Of a stretch of 64,000 bases of DNA, positions 58,101 through 64,000 are shown one piece after another. Within the stretch, counting starts at the first letter, position 1; each line of letters begins with the position of its first letter. Position numbers and translations under genes: made by a program. Location: contig NW_026570233.1 in the NCBI RefSeq assembly GCF_019649055.1, forward strand, positions 868,001 through 932,000, in the 5' to 3' direction. The stretch comes from Paramacrobiotus metropolitanus (taxonomy: Eukaryota > Tardigrada > Eutardigrada > Parachela > Macrobiotidae). The notes below the pieces were generated by a model. It did not search any database and was not told where the DNA came from. It was given only the letters and a program-made list of their open reading frames with translations.

Positions 58101-61100
58101 ATTCGTATGTCGGAGATGATAATTGGCACGATTTATACGTGACAGTATAAAATTACATATACAACGAAATGTTTGCTTTCTGCGAAATAATATTGCGATG
58201 ACCGATTCCATCGCATTAAGTAAGTCATCATAAGTTGTAGTATTCGGTTGTAGAAATACCGGTAATTATTGGAGCCGGTCCTTCACATTCTGCACACTTT
58301 GCTGCATTTGTAAGGAATGCTGTATCTGCAATCAGAATCACTGATAATTGATGTTGTGTTTGCAGGAGGCCGTTCAAGATGACCAGACAGCAGCTGCAGT
58401 TAACGAAGGAACGCTTCCAAGCATTTCTCAACGGTGATACGCAGATCGCCGCCGATGAGGCCTTTATTAACTCCATTAAGCAGTACATGGAGACCTTTCT
58501 GAAAACCGACTCCTGCGCCAAAATGGTCCAGAGTGGCGGCTGTTCCTCCAATGATTTCCGGAAATCTTCAAGAAAATGATCGAAAAACGAGTAAGTCACT
58601 GACATTTGTGCTCCAGTGCCCAAATACTGTAAAATGTAGCGCTTTCATCCAACTAACAGAGAAGATTTCGTGCTGATGGGTTCGGACTTCCGAGACAGGT
58701 TAATTTCGTGCGTTTCTTGCGCAACAAAGTTTTGTATGGAAATATGCAAAATCCAATTAAATAATCCGTTATTTATTTTTTCGGGATGGTAATTTTGTCT
58801 TTTAAGTTTTTTACATAAAGTGTGAGCGTTATTGCAGCAGAACCAAACTTAAGCAATAAAAAACATTAACTTACGATAAAGAATTTTCAATTAGCTTTAG
58901 CTTTACACTGCTTGATAAACTTACAGTTCTTAAATATCAGATAAAGCTATCAAATTGTAAAAAAGATTTGAAATTGTTGGATTTATAGATTAGTATTGTA
59001 TTGGATTGATGGAAAATGATATAGTTTTTTTATCTGATAATATTTTCTTAATAAGTATACGATAATATTTAATTAATTCAAATAGGTATATGATAGTATT
59101 TTTTTAATATTTGCTTGGTACGTGTGTCACATGATGTGTGTACAATACCGTCAATACGTACGAGGCAGTGTAAAACAAATTTTGATAATTTTATTTTTCG
59201 TTGAATGAACGTTTCAAGCATGAAACGTATTTATCATGAAACGTATTTAAACGAACGTATTTAGTCTAAATGCTTAGGGAAACTCCATGTTAGACAGGAT
59301 AAATATAATAAACTGCCGGCTATTAGCAGCACAATCAAAGTGGGAACATGCAATAACCGGCATGTTTTTTGTCCGATAACTGATCCTACTGGCGAGTGCA
59401 GTGCGACTTAATATACTGCCATGAAAAATGACTCTCTATTCCCCGGCGTAATGTCACTGTGTGAAAATTGTGGAAGTAGTATTGATTTGTGTCTTTTGTA
59501 CTGAAATCCGGCAATTACACATGAAAAACGAGATGCCAGCCGGATTTCCTCGGCAGCAGCATCGCGTGTCGCAGCAGCCAGTGAACGGCCACTGTGCGTC
59601 GTTTACCGTTCCGCTTTCGGGAGATTTAAAGCTTGGGAGAAATGCCGGCTTGGCGCAATGGATTTTTTATATACAGCTGCATATGCCGGGCGCAAGATGC
59701 CGTTGCGCACTAAGAAGAGTGGCTCAGACTGTGCAAATTAATCGAAGGTTGGGGGAAAAAATTCGATAGAAGCTGATTCCCGATATATGCGCACTTTGTC
59801 CCGTACAATGGTCAAAAGGAGTTTGTTGTCAGGGAATTGCTGCATCATGTGCGGCGTTCTTGAGACTGGAGAGGCCAAAAGAAGAGCGCTAAAAATATAT
59901 GTATCACACGGAACAAAATGCGCCGCGCCGCGGATGGCTACGGGCGAAACAATGTAACCGGAAAAATCCAGGAAATTCTCCAAAATCAATAATTAATTTT
60001 GGCAATATTCTTTGACAGCTATCGTTCGCGTTTAAGCGGAAACTTTTCATAGGTTCAATATGGGGAAAATCCAATTAATACTCACTAAATCAAACAGCCG
60101 GTTCTTACAGTGTATGACAAAAATTTTATAAATGATCGTAAAAATATTTTTTTTAAGCTTGAAATGGATGATCTGTACTGCTATATGCCATATATTTTCG
60201 AGAGATGGAGCTTGAAATAATAAATAACGTTTCCTGTTTTTAAGCTGCCGGAAATGTCCGGTTTAATAACGTACAATTATTAATTTTCTATTTTAATCCA
60301 TCGATCGCGGGCTGGTATGTGATTATACTGAGAATTTCCTTACAAAAACGGGGATGAAACATGGAGTTAAAAATATATAACAGAATTATTGACGATGGTT
60401 ACGGTGGTGTTTCTTGCAGATCCGCAATCTTCCAGAAATTGATGGCCTTAGTAAAGATACGGTGATGAACTCGTGGCTTACCAAATTCGATACGATATTC
60501 CGCGGTGATGACGATCAGCGGAAGGGCATGCGCCAGACGCAAAACGCCGCATCCGCTTCCGAGCTGATCCTCAATAAAGACCAACTCTATGATGTGTTCC
60601 AGAAGATTCTCGGTATTAAGAAATTCGAGCATCAACTCCTCTTCAATGCCTTACAGGTATTTCCATAATCTTACAGGAAAAGGTTATTGAAATTTCCATT
60701 TAATTACCCATCTGTCTTTTGGAAAAATTGTTCTAGTGAAATTATTGTTTCTTGGAATTATTCTGTCGAACTTTCCGTAGGAAGTATTGTAAGGAATTTT
60801 TAATGTACTTTTTGTTTTATAAGCGTTTTTTTTGTTTCACCGGCTACCGCAAAATATTCTCCCGTTTCTTTAATTTAATATTTTCAGCTGGATTTTTATG
60901 CTGAATTTCGCAGGGTTTTACTTTGACGCAAACAGAGTCGTGTAACAGGTTTGATATTTATTTATTAGTATTTATTTATTCAAGTGAATAAATAAAACCA
61001 TTAGTATTTATTTATTCAAGTGTTGTTAGCAGTAAAAACAGTAGCCTGGCGGGCGATCAATAATGTTGTTGTGATTCCTGTATCTGCATGGTGTAGTTGG

Positions 61101-64000
61101 AAAATTCCGACGAGCAAGCGGCAGCCATCCGGCGCGAGCTAGACGGTCAAATGCAGAAGGTCAACTCCATGGAGAAAAATCGTAAATTACTCCCCTAAAT
61201 TCGTGGTGAAGGAAATGGAGAGTTTATTCCTGGAGGAACTCCGCTCCGGCATCAATCTGCTGATGGCCAATCTGGAGAGTCTTCCCGTGTCCAAAGGCGC
61301 CACTGATTCCAAATACGGCCTGAGAAAATTCGGACGCTATAATAACAGGTTAGACGCTCGATGTTAAATGCATGCGTTATTAGTGTTTATAAAAAAAGCA
61401 TTTGCTAGCAATTATCGAACGGTTTCCTGTTCTCTTGCGGGTTTACATTAGTACTCGTACAAATATTAGGCGATAAAAAAGCGTTTTTTTTTACAGCAAG
61501 ATGTGTATGCTACAAAATTTTGATTTGTTGGATAACTTCATGGTTCTATTGTGTAGCCACTGCTCTACACTGCGTCATCGTTTGTTTTGCACAGTGTATC
61601 AAAGTTACTTGGTCGATGACTGCATTTCGCGGCTGATAGAAGCTTTTGGTTTTCGGTGAATGTTGTAAATTTCGCGAGCGTTGAACGTTTCTTTGTTTGA
61701 TCGCTATAATGTTATTATGGTCGCTGTTCAGAAAAATTAAAAATTTATTTAAAAAAATTAATAAAAAAGTAAATCCACTTAACAAAAAATACAAATTTTC
61801 TGTTAAAAATTTTCTCAGTACGAAATACATGTACGCGTATCACACGGTTTTGATGCCGGCATGTTTATTAATACTGTAGTCTGTCACAATAATCACATCG
61901 TAGATCGTTGCATCGCTGAACAGTTCTCGCTCATGCGATATCGATATTATACATTTTAGATTTGAAGTCGAATTATGAAATACCCGAATACCTGCTTGTA
62001 CAGTCTGTAAACAATGTGTATAATACAGTTTCCGACGGTCGCGGCGCGGCACGAATTCTTCCCTGAACAAGCACGAGTCGAGCGACAGCAGCGAGGGCGG
62101 CTTGAACAAACTGGACGTGGTTTTATCCTTCAACATCGAGATCATCGTGCAGGAAGTGCAGGGCCTGAAGATCATCGCGCCCAACCGCATCATCTTCTGC
62201 ACCATGGAGGTGGAGGGCGGCGAGAAGCTGCAGACGGACCAAACTGAAGTGTCCAAGCCGCACTGGGACACCCAGGGCGACTTCACCACCACCCATCCCC
62301 TGCCGGTGGTCAAGATCAAACTCTACGCCGAAAGCAACTCCGTCTTCTCCCTCAGCAACCAGGTGAGCGATATGCTGTTAACAGAATCTGTTATGTAGAA
62401 AAACTGGCAACGAAACAGTTGTTATAAACTACACAGATTTATGTTTTACTGACAAGACTTGCCGGTGGAAATTGTACAGGTATATTCTACGAAAATTGTT
62501 TACTGTGTTCAAAAGACATTATTGCGTTTTCTTGTAGTTGTAAACTTGTAGTGCAGTGGCTGCATTATCTCGGAGTAATTTGCGTTGTAGCTGAATACTG
62601 AACTGAAACAGTTTTCGACATGAAATCCAATTTATTTAAAAGATTTTTTTACCGATCCCTTGAAGATTATAAATTTATATTTTCATAAATGCACTTTTAT
62701 TTACTTGCTAGTTGTGATTCGTGATCACGTTTTCAACTACGTAAACCGGCTGGTGGTCCGTCCCAGAAAATTTTGTCGGTAGGAATTGTGCTGATAATAC
62801 TGTTGGGAATTTCGATTACCATTTTCTATCGGAACTTTCGTATGCGTTACTTATCGAATATTCTCCACCTTTCCTGCCGTAATTAACGCGGGTTTCTACA
62901 GGAACTCTGCGTATTGCTTGGCCGTTATAACTGGAATGGGGAAGTGTCGTAGGGTAGTGTCTGCAGTGGCCTGCGCTGTTTACACTAGCGTTGTAACTGT
63001 AGCAACTGAAAACGGATACATGGTGGCCTAGATTAAGCTTATTATTTCGCGGATTTTTTTTCAGATCCATTTTTTGCATTTCAAACTTATATACTTGTAT
63101 TGGTAATGTCGGTTGTCATAAATGAATTTTTGTTTTGCTTGTTGGGTGATGATGTGGACTAATGACCACTTTTTGCAGGAGTTAGGCAGGCTGGTGGTGC
63201 GTCCCATACCCAACACCAACCGGGTGGCGGAGTGGAATAAACTGGAAGTGCCCAAAAATTGTCCGGATCAGAATCTCAAGATGAAGATCACACTTCGCAT
63301 GGACCGGCCGCAAAATATGAAGTGCTGCGGTCAGCTGTACGCGCTGGGCAAGCATGTGTGGAAGAAATGGAAGAAACGGTTTATGGTGCTAGTCCAGGTA
63401 TGCAAACATATATTACCTCCTCAATGTGCATCAATGATATTCTGTCGGTGACTCGGTATGTCTTGGAGGCATTTTGGTCTTTCGTTATCTGTTAGAACTT
63501 TTTCTTATTACTGCAGCTTATCTGTTCTTTATTTTATTTTGGTGATTTGTATCGTTACCGGCAATGCCATTCGTTTTTACAATGCATATATTTTTTTAAA
63601 ATTTTAACCTAACTTTTGCGTTTTGTAAAACTTACGCATGATGTTTTGCATTAATTTCTCGTTATGTTTTTTCGTATAGAAGGACTTATCGTTTATGCGA
63701 TTTCGAAGTGCACATGTACGGTGATCTTGCAATATTATATCAACATCCATATAGAGAATACTTTCCAGTTTCAAAAAAGAGAATTTTTTTAAATCCAAAG
63801 TACGTTACACTCAAATATACCTGTGATGTTTGCTAATTTAGTATTAATGCTATACCGGCTTTGTAATTAACTCTGAACTTAACTATCATGACAGGTCTCG
63901 CAGTACACGTTCGCCATGTGCAGCTACAAGGAGAAGAAGAGCGACCCGACGGAGCTGACCACCCTGGACGGCTACACCGTGGACTACACGGAGCCGCTGC
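52179..64000 (+). CDS. CADPS: CAPS, calcium-dependent activator protein for secretion (3' end beyond window)
   Basis: Eight exons: 52179-52462, 56182-56391, 58366-58590, 60420-60656, 61097-61348, 62029-62362, 63179-63397 and 63895 onward. The start [13 protein letters not shown] matches the family's acidic N-terminus. Then come [68 protein letters not shown], the C2-like region (DVVLSF...[20 protein letters not shown]) and the start of the PH domain ([20 protein letters not shown]). CAPS primes dense-core vesicles for Ca2+-triggered exocytosis in neurons and endocrine cells. Two single-base frame errors occur. Exon 3 is one base short near 58560 (CCGGAAATC), reading to an early stop although the downstream sequence and splice phase are preserved. 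Exon 5 is one base long at CCCC near 61191-61195. Both sit in homopolymers, so assembly error is the best explanation. Confidence 0.95.
52463..56181. other. CAPS intron 1
   Basis: 3.7 kb with no nested gene supported. Contains an inverted pair AATTCCCCACTTTCCC / GGGAAGAATGGGGAATT at about 54423-54475 and the (ACGT)n tract. Confidence 0.4.
55460..55483. repeat. (ACGT)n microsatellite in CAPS intron 1
   Basis: Six uninterrupted ACGT/GTAC tetranucleotides, self-complementary. Confidence 0.9.
56392..58365. other. CAPS intron 2
   Basis: 2 kb, no nested gene. Stem-loop GATAATAATTG / CAATTATTATC at 57314-57340. Confidence 0.4.
58591..60419. other. CAPS intron 3
   Basis: 1.8 kb of AT-rich intron without a nested gene. 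Confidence 0.4.
60950..61024. repeat. Duplicated AT-rich palindrome in CAPS intron 4
   Basis: TTAGTATTTATTTATTCAAG occurs twice; the first copy continues into GTGAATAAATAAA, forming a short palindrome around CAAGTG. Confidence 0.6.

Noticed and set aside
61840-62319. 159-codon minus-strand frame
   Set aside because: Antisense to CAPS exon 6 and its intron.
1-64000. CRISPR arrays, bacterial operons, tRNA or rRNA genes
   Set aside because: None seen. Direct repeats are too few and irregular for CRISPR, genes are spliced and widely spaced, and no cloverleaf or conserved rRNA segment was recognised.

Overview
Animal (metazoan) nuclear DNA with spliced genes, short GT-AG introns mixed with kilobase introns, and AT-rich intergenic DNA. 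Gene content (a CAPS secretion activator, a PRKX/Pka-C3 kinase, an insect-type gustatory-receptor-like protein, amidated and dibasic-processed prepropeptides) points to an ecdysozoan. A tardigrade would fit, but the sequence alone does not prove it. There is no bacterial operon structure, CRISPR array or recognisable tRNA/rRNA gene. Exon joins below were worked out by hand from splice sites, phase and family knowledge.

Layout. 1-2.2 kb: 3' part of a Pro/Ala-rich type I membrane protein (+). 3.1-6.1 kb: two members of a secreted four-cysteine family (-), one decayed, around a reverse-transcriptase remnant. 6.2-7.0 kb: two-Ig-domain protein (-). 8.3-8.8 kb: doubtful Cys-rich exons. 10-14.8 kb: gene-free nest of tandem repeats, hairpins and a 1-kb palindrome. 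16.8-17.1 kb: small type I membrane protein (-). 17.8-18.0 kb: foldback element. 19.4-21.4 kb: Cys-rich, N-glycosylated secreted-type gene (+), with a decayed copy at 25.1-25.7 kb. 24.0-24.4 kb: a previously hidden neuropeptide-like precursor (-), next to a chemoreceptor-like remnant. 26-31 kb: three more four-cysteine family loci, one broken and carrying a TTAA-flanked 0.68-kb foldback transposon. 31.9-39.6 kb: PRKX-type kinase (-) with a 5-kb first intron. 41.4-43.2 kb: gustatory-receptor-like gene (-). 44.8-45.9 kb: defensin-like peptide, an overlapping Cys-rich ORF and a CaaX-box orphan (+). 46.0-49.9 kb: divergent promoter hairpin and XK-related (XKR) scramblase-family pieces in both orientations. 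50.5-51.3 kb: ORF with a SAP-like N-terminus. 52.2 kb to the end: CAPS/CADPS (+), continuing past the window.

Themes. (1) Five loci share one architecture: signal-peptide exon ending in Q or R at a phase-0 junction, then a propeptide, an R-x-K-R convertase site, and a mature part with four cysteines about 13 residues apart. I do not recognise this family. (2) CAPS, which should be intact, has two single-base frame errors, both at homopolymers; similar events occur in several other ORFs, so some apparent pseudogenes here may be assembly errors. (3) Foldback and palindromic DNA is unusually common (at least seven instances). (4) The octamer TACTCGTA is strongly over-represented.
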